64,000 bases of DNA from Ectothiorhodospiraceae bacterium 2226 (GCA_013348725.1 CP054689.1:856501-920500); one strand, 5' to 3'; shown: positions 25,940 to 35,559, numbered from the stretch's first letter. The notes: generated from the letters alone by a model not told the origin. Program-made: numbers and translations.

Positions 25940-26788
25940 TCACTGCGCCTTGAGCGCCAGCGCCGCATCGTAGAGCGCCTTGCGCGGCGCGTCGGTGATG
26001 CGCTGCGCGAGGGCCACCGCCTGCGCCACCGGCAGCTCCGCGGCCAGCGCCTCCAGGACGCGGCGCGCCTCGGCGGACAGCTCGCGGCGCGGGGGCGCCG
26101 GCGCGCCGGCCACCAGCAACACGAACTCGCCCTTCTGCTGATTGGCGTCGCCCTGAATCCAGTCGATCAAGGCGTCCAAGGTGCCGCTGCGTACCGTCTC
26201 GTAGCGCTTGGTCAACTCGCGCGCCACCACCGCCTCGCGCGCGCCGCCAAAGGCCTCGCGCATCGCCGCCAAGGTGTCGACCACGCGATGCGGCGCCTCG
26301 TAGAACACCAGGGTGCGCGGCTCCTCACGCAACGCCGCCAGATAGGCCGCCCGCGCGCCTGCCTTGGGAGGCAAGAATCCCTCGAAGGCGAAGCGGTCGG
26401 TGGGCAGTCCTGCGACGGACAGCGCCGCGATGAGCGCGCTCGGCCCCGGCACGGGCACTACCGTAAAGCCCGCTGCACGCGCCGCGCGTACCAGCGCGTA
26501 GCCGGGGTCGCTCACCAAGGGCGTGCCGGCGTCCGAGATCAGCGCCAGCGCCTGCCCCTCCCCCAGATGCCGGATCAGGCGCGGCACGGCCTGACGCTCG
26601 TTGTGCTCGTGCAGCGGCACGCAGCGCGTGGTCACCCCCAGATGCTGCAGCAAACGCGCGCTGTGACGCGTGTCCTCTGCCGCGATCAGGTCCACACCGG
26701 CCAACACCTCGCGCGCCCGCGCGCTGATATCGCCCAGGTTGCCGAGCGGCGTGGCAACCACGTAAAGCGTGGCCTTTTCAATTGACAT
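25940..26788 (-). CDS. rsmI: RsmI 16S rRNA (cytidine(1402)-2'-O)-methyltransferase
   Basis: 282 aa. It methylates the 2'-O of C1402, the same nucleotide modified by RsmH, whose gene is also in this window. Tetrapyrrole-methylase-fold motifs are present (LYVVATPLGNLGDIS, AEDTRHSARLL, ISDAGTPLVSDPGYALVR, VPGPSALIAALSVAGLPTDRF). It is divergent from lpoA with 62 bp between starts, the same layout as E. coli yraL-yraM. Confidence 0.96.
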   Translation of the reverse strand: MSIEKATLYVVATPLGNLGDISARAREVLAGVDLIAAEDTRHSARLLQHLGVTTRCVPLHEHNERQAVPRLIRHLGEGQALALISDAGTPLVSDPGYALVRAARAAGFTVVPVPGPSALIAALSVAGLPTDRFAFEGFLPPKAGARAAYLAALREEPRTLVFYEAPHRVVDTLAAMREAFGGAREAVVARELTKRYETVRSGTLDALIDWIQGDANQQKGEFVLLVAGAPAPPRRELSAEARRVLEALAAELPVAQAVALAQRITDAPRKALYDAALALKAQ

Positions 26789-26850
26789 GCCCGAACCTCG
26801 TCAAGATACTTGCCCGGGTGTTACCTACCCGCCCGAGTCCGATTGCTTCC

Positions 26851-28749
26851 ATGATACGTCGCCTAATCACCGTCGGCGCACTGCTGTTGGCGCTCGCCGC
26901 CTGCGCGCCCCTCGAGAAAGCCCCACGCGAGCGCGAGGACCCGCTGCTCACGCCGCTCGCCGCCGAGGCGCGCACCCACGCCGAGCGCGGCGAACACGTG
27001 CCCGCCGCGCGCGCGTGGCTACGCGCCGCCGAGGAGCATCCCGACCACGCCGCGCTGTATCAACTGGAAGCGGGCGAGGCCCTACTGCGGGCCAGCGACG
27101 CGGCCAACGCCGCGCGTGTGCTGCGAGATGTGGACACCGCGGGTTTGGAACCGGCACAGCAGACGCGCTGGCGCGCCGCGGGGGCGCAGGCCGCGCTCGC
27201 GCTGCGCGACGCCGCCGAGGCGCGGCGCTGGGTGGAGCCCGAACCGGCCGACGACGCGGAGGCGCCGCTGCGCGCCCGCTATTACGAGCTGCGCGCCCGC
27301 GCCGCGCTGCTGGAGGGCGCGGTAGTGCCCGCGACCCGCGCGTGGATCGCGCGCGAGCCGCTGCTCGATGACGAGCGCGCCCGCCGCGCCAATCAGGAGC
27401 AGATCTGGCGCGCCCTGGCGCGCCTGCCCGAAGAGGAACTGCGCGCCGCGGCCGCCAGCCCGCGTTTCGAGCCGCCGCTGAGCGGTTGGCTGCAACTGGT
27501 CTACCTCGCCAAGACCTACGAACACGATCGCACCCGCGTGCGGGACCGCCTGCTGGAGTGGCGGGCGCTCAATCCCGATCACCCGGCGCACGACGCCTTT
27601 TTGCAGGCCATCCTGGAGCGCCATCAGGAGCTGGTGCGCCATCCCGAACGAGTGGCACTCCTGGTTCCGATGAGCGGCCGCCTCGCCGCCGTCGGGCACG
27701 CGGTGCGCGAGGGCTTCGTGGCCGCGTACTATCGGTTGCCGCCCGAGGAGCGCCCCGCGGTGCAGTTTTACGACACGGGCGCGGGGCCCACGACCATTGC
27801 CGCTCTGTATCGCCGCGCGGTCGATGAAGGCGCGGAGTTCGTGGTCGGACCGCTGGACCGCGACGCATTGACCACCCTGGTGCGGACCACCCGCCTCTCG
27901 GTGCCCACTCTCGCGCTCAACGTGTTGGACGCGGACGTGGCCAACCAGCCGAACCTGTACCAGTTCGGCCTGCCGCCTGAGGACGAGGCCCGCCAGGTGG
28001 CCGAGCGCGCCTGGCTCGACGGCCACAGCCGCGCGCTGGCCTTCTATCCGCAGACCGAACTCGGCCAGCGCCTGTACCGCGCGTTTGCGGAGCGCTGGGC
28101 GGAGCTCGGCGGGATGCTGCTCCACGGCGAGGGCTACGATGGCGACCAGAGTGACTACTCTGCAACGCTGCGCCGCGCGCTGCACCTGGACGCCAGCCGC
28201 CAGCGCCACCGCGAGTTGACGCAGTTCGTCGGCGCCAACCTGCAGTTCACGCCGCGCCGGCGTCAGGATGCCGATTTCGTGTTCCTGGCCGGCACTCCCC
28301 GCAACGGACGCCTGATGCGCCCGCAGCTGCGCTTCCACCACGCCGCCGACCTGCCGGTGTACGCCACCTCGCACGTGTTCAGCGGCCACCCCGAGCCCGA
28401 GGCGGACCGGGACATGGACGGCATCGTGTTCAGCGACATGCCCTGGCTGCTGGCCGGCGCGCGCGGCAGCGCGCGTGAGGACGGCCTCGGCCGCCCGCCC
28501 GCGCAAATCAACGGCCCGCTACAGCGCCTGTATGCGCTGGGCGCCGACGCCTTCGACCTGGTGCCGCTGGTCAAACCCTTGCAAAGCTATGCCTTCGAGC
28601 GCCATGCCGGCTATACCGGCTCGCTGCGCGTGGATGAACACCAGCGGGTACAGCGCCAAGTAAGCTGGGCGCGCTTTCAGCGCGGCCTGGTGCGCGTGAT
28701 CGACGTCGAGCCCGCGCGCGCCGAGGCGCCGCCGGTGGCCATGGAATGA
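26851..28749 (+). CDS. lpoA: LpoA-like outer-membrane lipoprotein activator of PBP1A
   Basis: 632 aa (E. coli LpoA 678). The lipoprotein signal is clear: MIRRLITVGALLLALAAC, lipobox LAAC with Cys about 18. An N-terminal helical/TPR-like region to about residue 260 is followed by a periplasmic-binding-protein-like domain (RVALLVPMSGRLAAVGHAVREGF). LpoA reaches through the peptidoglycan to stimulate transpeptidation by PBP1A. The start at 26851 was chosen because the signal peptide begins there; the longer frame would bury it. yraN follows with an ATGA overlap. Confidence 0.92.
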   Translation: MIRRLITVGALLLALAACAPLEKAPREREDPLLTPLAAEARTHAERGEHVPAARAWLRAAEEHPDHAALYQLEAGEALLRASDAANAARVLRDVDTAGLEPAQQTRWRAAGAQAALALRDAAEARRWVEPEPADDAEAPLRARYYELRARAALLEGAVVPATRAWIAREPLLDDERARRANQEQIWRALARLPEEELRAAAASPRFEPPLSGWLQLVYLAKTYEHDRTRVRDRLLEWRALNPDHPAHDAFLQAILERHQELVRHPERVALLVPMSGRLAAVGHAVREGFVAAYYRLPPEERPAVQFYDTGAGPTTIAALYRRAVDEGAEFVVGPLDRDALTTLVRTTRLSVPTLALNVLDADVANQPNLYQFGLPPEDEARQVAERAWLDGHSRALAFYPQTELGQRLYRAFAERWAELGGMLLHGEGYDGDQSDYSATLRRALHLDASRQRHRELTQFVGANLQFTPRRRQDADFVFLAGTPRNGRLMRPQLRFHHAADLPVYATSHVFSGHPEPEADRDMDGIVFSDMPWLLAGARGSAREDGLGRPPAQINGPLQRLYALGADAFDLVPLVKPLQSYAFERHAGYTGSLRVDEHQRVQRQVSWARFQRGLVRVIDVEPARAEAPPVAME

Positions 28750-29099
28750 GTGGCGGCGCGCGCGAGCGCGGCCTGGCGGCCGAGACCACCGCCCTGCAAT
28801 TTCTGGAGCGGCGCGGACTGCGGCTGGTCGAGCGCAACGCGCGCAGCGCGCGCGGCGAGATCGACCTGGTGATGGACGACAATGGCACGCTGGTGTTCGT
28901 CGAGGTGCGCTACCGTGCCAATCCCCGCTATGGCAGCGGCGCGGACAGCGTGGGGCGCATCAAACAGACGCGCCTGATCGCCGCCGCGCAGGCCTATCTG
29001 CAGCGCAGCGGCGCGCACCGGCGCCCCGCGCGCTTCGACGTGGTGTCCATCGGCCCGGCGGACGCCATCGACTGGATACCCGACGCCTTTCAGGCCTGA
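28746..29099 (+). CDS. yraN: YraN/UPF0102 putative endonuclease-fold protein
   Basis: 117 aa. It has the PD-(D/E)xK-type core of the UPF0102 family (ARGEIDLVMDDNGTLVFVEVRYR), where E, D and E/R form the nuclease-like site. The exact cellular role is not established. It overlaps lpoA by 4 bp and precedes diaA, as in E. coli. Confidence 0.92.
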   Translation: MSGGARERGLAAETTALQFLERRGLRLVERNARSARGEIDLVMDDNGTLVFVEVRYRANPRYGSGADSVGRIKQTRLIAAAQAYLQRSGAHRRPARFDVVSIGPADAIDWIPDAFQA

Positions 29100-29720
<621 letters not shown>

Positions 29721-29755
29721 GGAAGCTCTGATCGACTCAGTTATCCAGGATGGAT
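29721..29755 (+). repeat. Short repeat-like segment after diaA
   Basis: Begins GGAAGCTCTGATCGACTCAG and continues to ATCCAGGATGGAT. The first part resembles 30347-30366 (GGAAACTCTGATCAATCAG). The second matches the end of the duplicated element at 54061-54308 (AATCCAGGATGGATTC). It may be a decayed piece of a dispersed REP/MITE-like element of this genome. Confidence 0.4.
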
Positions 29756-29794
29756 GGACTTCAGACCCTCAGACCTACCCTAAAGAGCGGAAGC

Positions 29795-29820
29795 ACCGGC
29801 CGGGCGACTGCCCGGCCGGT
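29795..29820. terminator. Perfect 11-bp hairpin between convergent genes
   Basis: ACCGGCCGGGC / GCCCGGCCGGT with loop GACT, between the convergent ends of diaA and the DUF302 gene. It is well placed as a bidirectional terminator but lacks a clear T-run on either side. Confidence 0.55.
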
Positions 29821-29837
29821 AACGATCATCAGACGGT

Positions 29838-30320
29838 TTAAAACTGCACCGCATCCTGCACGATCTCGTCCAGCAATTCTTCTACGGCGATCAGGGTGGC
29901 GCGCGACTTTTCGTCTTTGACGCGCGGCATGCGCTTGTAGCCGACATACACGGCATCGGGCTCGTCGGCCTTGACGTATACCGCGATCACATACGGGCAG
30001 AACACGATGTTGTGGATGTCCGCCGCCATGGTGTCGCGCGAGAGGGTGGCACTGCAGAACTCCAGCGCCTCGCCCTCGGTATACAGCGCCGCGCCGCCCA
30101 CGTCGCCGCGCGTGCGCTCCAACATATTGCTGATGTAGGCGACGTTGTTCACCACCATGCCGCGGTCGGTGATACCCATTTCCACGAACTCGCGCACATC
30201 GGCAAAGCTGCTATCGGTGCGGTACACCACCATGAATTCGTCGTCGACCACCGGCTCGGCCGCAGTCGCCGGGACCGCCAGCGCGAACATCAGCATCGCC
30301 GCAGAAAAAAAACGCCACAT
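29838..30320 (-). CDS. Exported DUF302-family protein
   Basis: 160 aa with a Sec signal peptide (MWRFFSAAMLMFALAVPATA, cleavage after AEA-type site near residue 21). The mature part resembles DUF302 (EGEALEFCSATLSRDTMAADIHNIVFCPYVIAVYVKADEPDAVYVGYKRM). Two Cys residues are conserved-looking. The biochemical role of DUF302 is unknown. It occupies the place after diaA where E. coli has yraP (dolP), on the opposite strand, and repeat-like sequence lies on both sides. Confidence 0.8.
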   Translation of the reverse strand: MWRFFSAAMLMFALAVPATAAEPVVDDEFMVVYRTDSSFADVREFVEMGITDRGMVVNNVAYISNMLERTRGDVGGAALYTEGEALEFCSATLSRDTMAADIHNIVFCPYVIAVYVKADEPDAVYVGYKRMPRVKDEKSRATLIAVEELLDEIVQDAVQF

Positions 30321-30346
30321 GACAAGCTCTCCGTTGAAGGGATGAA

Positions 30347-30366
30347 GGAAACTCTGATCAATCAGA
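30347..30366 (+). repeat. Short repeat-like segment upstream of the DUF302 gene
   Basis: GGAAACTCTGATCAATCAGA contains the palindrome CTGATCAATCAG and matches the start of 29721-29755 in the same orientation, so the DUF302 gene lies between two related short sequences. Confidence 0.35.
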
Positions 30367-30449
30367 ACTGCGTGTGCTTTTGAAGTCGACGCGCATGCGC
30401 ATCGCGGCCCTCGTTAGCTTCAACAATAGCTTATCGGGCACAGGCGCGG

Positions 30450-30965
30450 CTAGCCTGCGAGCCCGGCCCACCACAGCCGCGCGCGCAGGCCCCAGCTGGT
30501 CGTGTAGCCGATCTCGGTGAAGCGAATATCGCCGGCGCCGTCCACCACGAAGCTCGCCGGCACGCCGCGGATCCCGTAGCGTGCGGCGATCCGCCCCTGG
30601 GGATCCACCACCACCGGATAGTCGATGCCCCGCTCCGCCATGAAGGCGCGCACCTCGGCGGCATCGCCCGATTGCATCGCCACGGTCAGCACGTTGTGAT
30701 CGCGTGCCAGCCGCTCGATGGTACCGTGCTTGAGGTTACAGACGCCGCACCAGGTCGCCCAGAAATACACCAGCACCGGTTCGCCCTCGTATTGCGCGAG
30801 CGTGACCGGCTGGCCCGACAACGCGATACCGCTCACCGGCGGTGCACGGCCCGAGACCGTGTCGCGCTGCATGTAGGCACGGATGGCCACGATCACCAGC
30901 ACGATGATCAGCACCTCCACGGTGAGTTTGAGCCAGAAGGGGCGTTTGCGTTTCGTCTCGGTCAT
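30450..30965 (-). CDS. TlpA/ScsD-like membrane-anchored thioredoxin
   Basis: 171 aa. An N-terminal membrane anchor (LKLTVEVLIIVLVIVAIRAYM) precedes a periplasmic thioredoxin domain with active site WCGVC (in VYFWATWCGVCNLKHG) and the cis-Pro loop GVPASFV. Such proteins move reducing equivalents in the periplasm (ScsD, CcmG, TlpA relatives). There are no cytochrome-c or scs genes nearby to fix the partner. It begins 14 bp after the stop of the ybbP-like permease gene and could be in its operon. Confidence 0.88.
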   Translation of the reverse strand: MTETKRKRPFWLKLTVEVLIIVLVIVAIRAYMQRDTVSGRAPPVSGIALSGQPVTLAQYEGEPVLVYFWATWCGVCNLKHGTIERLARDHNVLTVAMQSGDAAEVRAFMAERGIDYPVVVDPQGRIAARYGIRGVPASFVVDGAGDIRFTEIGYTTSWGLRARLWWAGLAG

Positions 30966-30979
30966 GTCCTCGATCCTGT

Positions 30980-33472
30980 CTAGCCGGCGCGCAGCACAGT
31001 GAGCGGGCTGTGCGCCAATACGCCGCGCACCGCCCACAGGCCCGCCGCCGCCGCACCGGCCGCGCCCAGCACCCCGCCGAGCAGCGCCGGCCACAGCGTG
31101 AACTGGTACGGCAGGTCGAACAAGTGCTGCGCGAAGACGTAACCGATGCCGGCCGCCGCCAGGCCGCCCAGGGCGCCGGCCAGCAGGCCGAGCGCGGCGA
31201 ACTCGGTGGCGTAGGCGGCCCACACCTGCGGGCGCCGCGCGCCCAGGGCGCGCAGCAGGGCCGCCTCGCGCCGCCGCTCTTCGTGCGTCGCCTGCACCGC
31301 GGCGAGCAGCACCAGGAGCCCGGTGCCGAGCGTGAAGGCGAACACGAACTGCACCGCGCGGGCGACCCGCTCCATGATGCCGCGCACGTGGGTCATGATG
31401 GCATCCACGTCCAGCACAGTGACGTTGGGGAACTGCCGGCTGAGCGCATTCAGCACCGCCTGGCGCTCGCGCGGCAGGTAGAAGCTGGTGATATAGCTCG
31501 CCGGATGCTCATCCAACAGCCCCGGCGGGGCGAGCACGAAGAAGTTGGGGCGGAACGAATCCCACTCCACGCTGCGCAGGCTCGCCACCGTCACTGCGAC
31601 ACGCTCGGCGCCGATCTGAAACTCCAAGCGGTCGCCCAGGCTGATATTGAGCGTCTCGGCCAGCCCCTCCTCCACCGAGACACGGTCGTCGTGGGTCTCC
31701 TCCAGCATCCACCAGCGGCCCGCCAGCACGCGGTTGTCGGGCGGCAGTTCGGCGGCCCACGAGAGGTTGAACTCGCGTTGCACGAGGCGGCGCGCGCGCG
31801 GCTCCTCGAAATCCTCCTCGCGCACCGGGGCGCCGTTTTGCGCCACCAGCCGCCCGCGTACCATGGGATAGAAGTGCGGCGCGCGGAGGCCCTCCTCGGC
31901 CAGGAAATCCTGCAGGGGGTCGACCTGGTCGGCCTGCACGTTGATCAGGAAGTGGTTGGGCGCACCGGGGGGCACCCGCGCCTGCCACTCGGCGAGCAGG
32001 TCCTCGCGCACTACGGTGAGCAACAGCAGCACCATGGCGCCGAGGCCCAGCGCCGCGATCTGCAGCGCGCTCGCCTGGCGCCGGCGCCCGATGTTGGCGA
32101 GCCCGAAGCGCCATACGCCCGGCAGGCGTTGCCCCAGCGGACGCACCAGGGCGACCAGCGCGGCGGCGCCGGCCCCGAGCAGCACCAGCGCGGCGACCGT
32201 GCCGGCCGCCACGTAGAGGGTCAGTTGCAGGTCGCGCGTCTGCCAGGCCATCAGCACCAACAGCGCGCCGGCGGCGGCGCCGTACACCAGCCCGGCGCCG
32301 AGCGGCAGACCGCCCACGTCCTGACGCAGCACCCGCGCCGGCGGCACCCGGCGCAGCGCCAGCACCGGCGGAAAGGCAAAGCCCGCCAGGGTCACCAGGC
32401 CGGTGCCGAGCCCGACCAGCGCGGGGACGATGCCCGGCGCGGGCAGATCGGCCGCCACCAGACCGGCGGCGATGTGCGCCAACAGCGCCTGCGCGCCGAA
32501 GGCGAGCAGCACCCCGACGGCGCAGGCGGCCAGCCCGAGCCACAGCAACTGCAACAAAAAAACCCGCGCGATGAAGCCCTGCCGCGCACCGAGGCAGCGC
32601 ATCACCGCACTGGCGTCGAGGTTGCGCTCGCTGTAGCGCCGCACCGCGAGCGCGATCGCCGCACCGGCCAACACCACCGCCACCAAGGCCGCCAAGCCCA
32701 GGAACTGCTCGGCGCGGCCCATGGCCGCCTCCAGTTCCGGGCGCGCCTCGCGCACGCCCTGCAGGCGGTCGGCCTCGTGCAGGCGCGGCTCGACCCAATC
32801 GCGATAGGCCGCCACCGCGTCCGCTGGGCCGGCCAGCAGCAGGCGGTACTGCACCAGGCTGCCGGTCTGGATGAGTCCGGTGGCGTCGAGGTCCGCGCGA
32901 TTGAACATCAGGCGCGGGGCGATGCTGAAGAGCTCCCCGGCACGGTCCGGCTCGTGCGCCAGCACGGCCTCGATGGTGAGCGCCTGCTCGCCGAGTTCCA
33001 CCCGATCGCCCACCGCCAGGCCGAGCGCCTGCATCAGGCGCGCGTCGGCCCACGCATGACCGGGCGCGGGCGCGCCCTCGGCCGCCCGTTCGGGGCCGAA
33101 CGGCGCCGCGGCCAGACGCAGCGTGCCGCGCAGCGGGTAGCCGCCGTCCACCGCTTTGGCCTCAGCGAGTTGGATACCCTGCGCGCCGACCACCACGCTG
33201 CGAAATTCCACCGCCTGGGCGTGGGCAAGACCCTGCGCCTCGGCCTGCGCGATGAGCGCCGCCGGGATGGGGCGCGGCGAGCCTACCACCAGATCGGCGG
33301 CCAGAAACTCCCCCGCCTGCGCGAGCAGGGCGCGCTCCACGCGGTCGGTAAACAGGCCCACCGCGGTCACCGCGGCCACCGCCACCGCCAGCGCCAGGGC
33401 CAGCACGCGCAGCTCGCCGGCGCGCCAGTCGCGCCGCAGCGAGCGCAGTGAAAAACGCAGCGCCGCCGTCAC
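30980..33472 (-). CDS. ybbP: FtsX/LolE-type ABC transporter permease, YbbP family
   Basis: 830 aa (E. coli YbbP about 804). One N-terminal membrane helix, a large periplasmic region and two FtsX-type membrane blocks, including LVAVVLAGAAIALAVRRYSERNLDASAVMRCLGA and LLAAVQATHEERRREAALLRALGARRPQVWA; the LGA motif recurs in each. These permeases are mechanotransmitters or lipid-handling exporters. The ATPase gene overlaps by ATGA, and tesA is divergent, as in E. coli tesA-ybbA-ybbP. Substrate unknown. Confidence 0.92.
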   Translation of the reverse strand: MTAALRFSLRSLRRDWRAGELRVLALALAVAVAAVTAVGLFTDRVERALLAQAGEFLAADLVVGSPRPIPAALIAQAEAQGLAHAQAVEFRSVVVGAQGIQLAEAKAVDGGYPLRGTLRLAAAPFGPERAAEGAPAPGHAWADARLMQALGLAVGDRVELGEQALTIEAVLAHEPDRAGELFSIAPRLMFNRADLDATGLIQTGSLVQYRLLLAGPADAVAAYRDWVEPRLHEADRLQGVREARPELEAAMGRAEQFLGLAALVAVVLAGAAIALAVRRYSERNLDASAVMRCLGARQGFIARVFLLQLLWLGLAACAVGVLLAFGAQALLAHIAAGLVAADLPAPGIVPALVGLGTGLVTLAGFAFPPVLALRRVPPARVLRQDVGGLPLGAGLVYGAAAGALLVLMAWQTRDLQLTLYVAAGTVAALVLLGAGAAALVALVRPLGQRLPGVWRFGLANIGRRRQASALQIAALGLGAMVLLLLTVVREDLLAEWQARVPPGAPNHFLINVQADQVDPLQDFLAEEGLRAPHFYPMVRGRLVAQNGAPVREEDFEEPRARRLVQREFNLSWAAELPPDNRVLAGRWWMLEETHDDRVSVEEGLAETLNISLGDRLEFQIGAERVAVTVASLRSVEWDSFRPNFFVLAPPGLLDEHPASYITSFYLPRERQAVLNALSRQFPNVTVLDVDAIMTHVRGIMERVARAVQFVFAFTLGTGLLVLLAAVQATHEERRREAALLRALGARRPQVWAAYATEFAALGLLAGALGGLAAAGIGYVFAQHLFDLPYQFTLWPALLGGVLGAAGAAAAGLWAVRGVLAHSPLTVLRAG

Positions 33473-34149
33473 GACTGGCCGGCGATGCGGCCCGCCTCCA
33501 GACTCACGCGCCGATCGCAGCGCGCGGCCAGCGCCGCGTCGTGGGTCACCAGGATCAGCGTGCAGCCGGCCTCCTCGCGCAGCGCGAACATGAGTTCGAT
33601 CACCCGCGCGCCGGTGCGCTCGTCGAGGTTGCCGGTCGGCTCGTCGGCGAACAGCACCTTGGGGCGCACCACGAAGGCCCGCGCCAGTGCCACGCGCTGC
33701 TGCTCACCGCCGGAGAGCTGTGCCGGGTAATGGCTCGCGCGCGCTTCCAGCCCCACGCGCGCGAGCAGTTCGCGCGCGGTGGCGCGCGCCTCCTCGCCGC
33801 GCAACTCGAGCGGCAGCATCACGTTCTCCAGCGCGGTGAGGGTAGGCAGCAGATGAAAGGACTGGAACACAAAGCCCACCAGGCGCGCGCGCAACTCGGC
33901 GCGCCCGTCCTCGTCCAATTCATCGAGGGCGATGCCGCCCAGCCACACCCGGCCGTGCGTCGGCGCATCGAGCCCCGCCAGCAAACCCAGCAGCGTGGAC
34001 TTGCCCGAGCCGGAGGTGCCGACGATGGCCACCGCCTCGCCGGGCGCGACGGCTAGGCTGATATCATCGAGTATGGTCAGTCGCCCGCCGGGGCTGGCGA
34101 CCGCTTTCGCCAGCGCCTCGGCGCGCACCAAGGGAGTCGTGTGAACCAT
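33469..34149 (-). CDS. ybbA: ABC transporter ATP-binding protein, YbbA/LolD family
   Basis: 226 aa. Complete ATPase: Walker A GTSGSGKST, Q-loop FVFQSFHLLPTLTALENV (the LolD/MacB-type sequence), signature LSGGEQQRVALARAF, Walker B VLFADEPTGNLD and H-loop VTHD. It pairs with the overlapping ybbP permease. The ATG shares a CATG palindrome with the divergent tesA start. No clear Shine-Dalgarno precedes it; an alternative GTG start lies at codon 8. Confidence 0.92.
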   Translation of the reverse strand: MVHTTPLVRAEALAKAVASPGGRLTILDDISLAVAPGEAVAIVGTSGSGKSTLLGLLAGLDAPTHGRVWLGGIALDELDEDGRAELRARLVGFVFQSFHLLPTLTALENVMLPLELRGEEARATARELLARVGLEARASHYPAQLSGGEQQRVALARAFVVRPKVLFADEPTGNLDERTGARVIELMFALREEAGCTLILVTHDAALAARCDRRVSLEAGRIAGQS

Positions 34150-34789
34150 GCGTCGTCTGCTTATCGTCGTGTTGTGGTTGGGCTGGTTGGTGGCACCGCC
34201 GGTCGGGGCGGACGAGCCGCCGGTCATCCTGGTGCTGGGCGACAGCCTGAGCGCCGCGTACGGCATGGACACCGCGCGTGCCTGGCCGCAGCTGCTGCAG
34301 GCCCGCCTGCGCGCCGAAGGCTACCCGCACCGGGTCATCAACCTCAGCGTGAGCGGCGAGACCACCCAGGGCGGCCTGGCGCGCCTGCCGCAAGCGCTGG
34401 CCGAACACCGCCCGCGGCTGGTGGTGCTGCAACTCGGGGGCAACGACGGTCTGCGCGGACTTCCGGTGGAGGCGATGCGCGACAATCTGGCGCGAATGAT
34501 CGCCGACAGCCGCAGCGCGGGCGCCGACGTCCTGCTGGTCGGGGTTCGCTTGCCGCCCAATTATGGCATGACCTACACCCAGCGGTTCCATAACGTCTAC
34601 GTAGACTTGGCCGAGCAGGTCGGGGTTCCGCTGGTGCCCTTCATCCTGGAGGGAGTGGCGGGACGCATCGACATGATGCAACACGACGGCGTGCACCCTA
34701 CCCCGGCGGCACAACCGCAAGTGCTGAACAACGTGTGGCCCCACCTCGAACCGCTGCTCGCGCCCGCCGCAACCTCCAGCCGCTCCTGA
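34148..34789 (+). CDS. tesA: TesA-like periplasmic GDSL esterase (thioesterase I / lysophospholipase)
   Basis: 213 aa with a Sec signal peptide (MRRLLIVVLWLGWLVAPPVGA). SGNH/GDSL blocks are all present: VLGDSLSAAYGM (nucleophile Ser), the SGETTQGG Gly, QLGGNDGLRG (Asn) and DGVHPT (Asp and His). The family hydrolyses acyl-CoAs, lysophospholipids and esters in the periplasm. AAGGGAG lies about 10 nt before the ATG. It is divergent from ybbA with overlapping start codons. Confidence 0.94.
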   Translation: MRRLLIVVLWLGWLVAPPVGADEPPVILVLGDSLSAAYGMDTARAWPQLLQARLRAEGYPHRVINLSVSGETTQGGLARLPQALAEHRPRLVVLQLGGNDGLRGLPVEAMRDNLARMIADSRSAGADVLLVGVRLPPNYGMTYTQRFHNVYVDLAEQVGVPLVPFILEGVAGRIDMMQHDGVHPTPAAQPQVLNNVWPHLEPLLAPAATSSRS

Positions 34790-34903
34790 CAGCCGCGGCG
34801 CCATCGGTCGCCACGCAGGCCGGCTCCAGCCGCGTGGACTATCCTCTGAAGTAGCCGCGGCCCACTTGGGCCGCCCAACGATTCAAGGACGAACGGAGGG
34901 TAT

Positions 34904-35461
34904 ATGGCGAACAAGCGAGTGAATACCAAGCTGAGTACCTTGGCTGCGGCCGCGCTGGCGCTGGCGATTGCCGCGCCGGGCGCGCACGCGTTCGGCACCG
35001 GCGGCTACGTGATCGGTAGCCTCGGCAGCACCGACATCGACGAGGGCGGTGAGTCCGACTTCGGCAGCGAGACCAGCTACAAGGGCGCGGTCGGTGTCAG
35101 CATCGCCAACTCGCTCGCGGTGGAGGTCGGCTACACCCGGCTCGGGCGCTTCGATGCCCGCGGCCGACCCGATGCCAATGCGCGCGTGGACGGCGTTCAG
35201 GTCGCGCTGCTCGCGGGCGCGCCCGTGGGTCCGGTGACCCTGTTCGGCAAGGCCGGTTTCTACCACTGGGACTCGCGTGTACGCGGCGAGGACTTCGATC
35301 CCGGCGACGTCGACGGCACCGACGTGATGTACGGCGCGGGTGTGCAGTTCACCCTGCCGACGCCGGTCGGCGTGCTGCTGCGCGCCGAGTACGAGCGCTT
35401 CGACAATGTGCTCGGCACGCGCGCCGACATGATGTCGGTGGGCGTGGGGGTACACTTCTAA
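34904..35461 (+). CDS. Small outer-membrane beta-barrel protein
   Basis: 185 aa. Signal peptide ending GAHAFG, then alternating strands typical of an eight-stranded barrel (YVIGSLGSTDI, SYKGAVGVSIANSLAVEVGYTRLG, GVQVALLAGAPVGPVTLFGKAGFYHWDS, GAGVQFTLPTPVGVLLRAEYERF) and a C-terminal strand ending in Phe (MMSVGVGVHF), the signal for BAM insertion. It resembles the OmpA N-terminal/OmpX-like families. A strong terminator follows. Specific function unknown. Confidence 0.85.
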   Translation: MANKRVNTKLSTLAAAALALAIAAPGAHAFGTGGYVIGSLGSTDIDEGGESDFGSETSYKGAVGVSIANSLAVEVGYTRLGRFDARGRPDANARVDGVQVALLAGAPVGPVTLFGKAGFYHWDSRVRGEDFDPGDVDGTDVMYGAGVQFTLPTPVGVLLRAEYERFDNVLGTRADMMSVGVGVHF

Positions 35462-35468
35462 CCCGCCG

Positions 35469-35499
35469 GCCCGCGGCCGGCAGCGGCCGCGGGCTTTTT
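35469..35499 (+). terminator. Intrinsic terminator of the beta-barrel gene
   Basis: Perfect 11-bp stem GCCCGCGGCCG / CGGCCGCGGGC with loop GCAG, followed directly by TTTTT, 8 bp after the stop codon. Confidence 0.92.
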
Positions 35500-35559
35500 A
35501 CCACCTCTGTGGCGCAGGCGGCGGCCCCGTTTCTTGACCGCCGCCTTTTTTAACGGCCA

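Noticed and set aside
25477-25973. Open frames over 25477-25973
   Set aside because: They lie across RNase P RNA, which explains the conserved sequence.
31010-33451. 813-codon open frame antisense to the ybbP-like permease
   Set aside because: Same GC shadow effect; Gln/Arg/His-rich, no recognisable family, and the opposite strand is a full permease.
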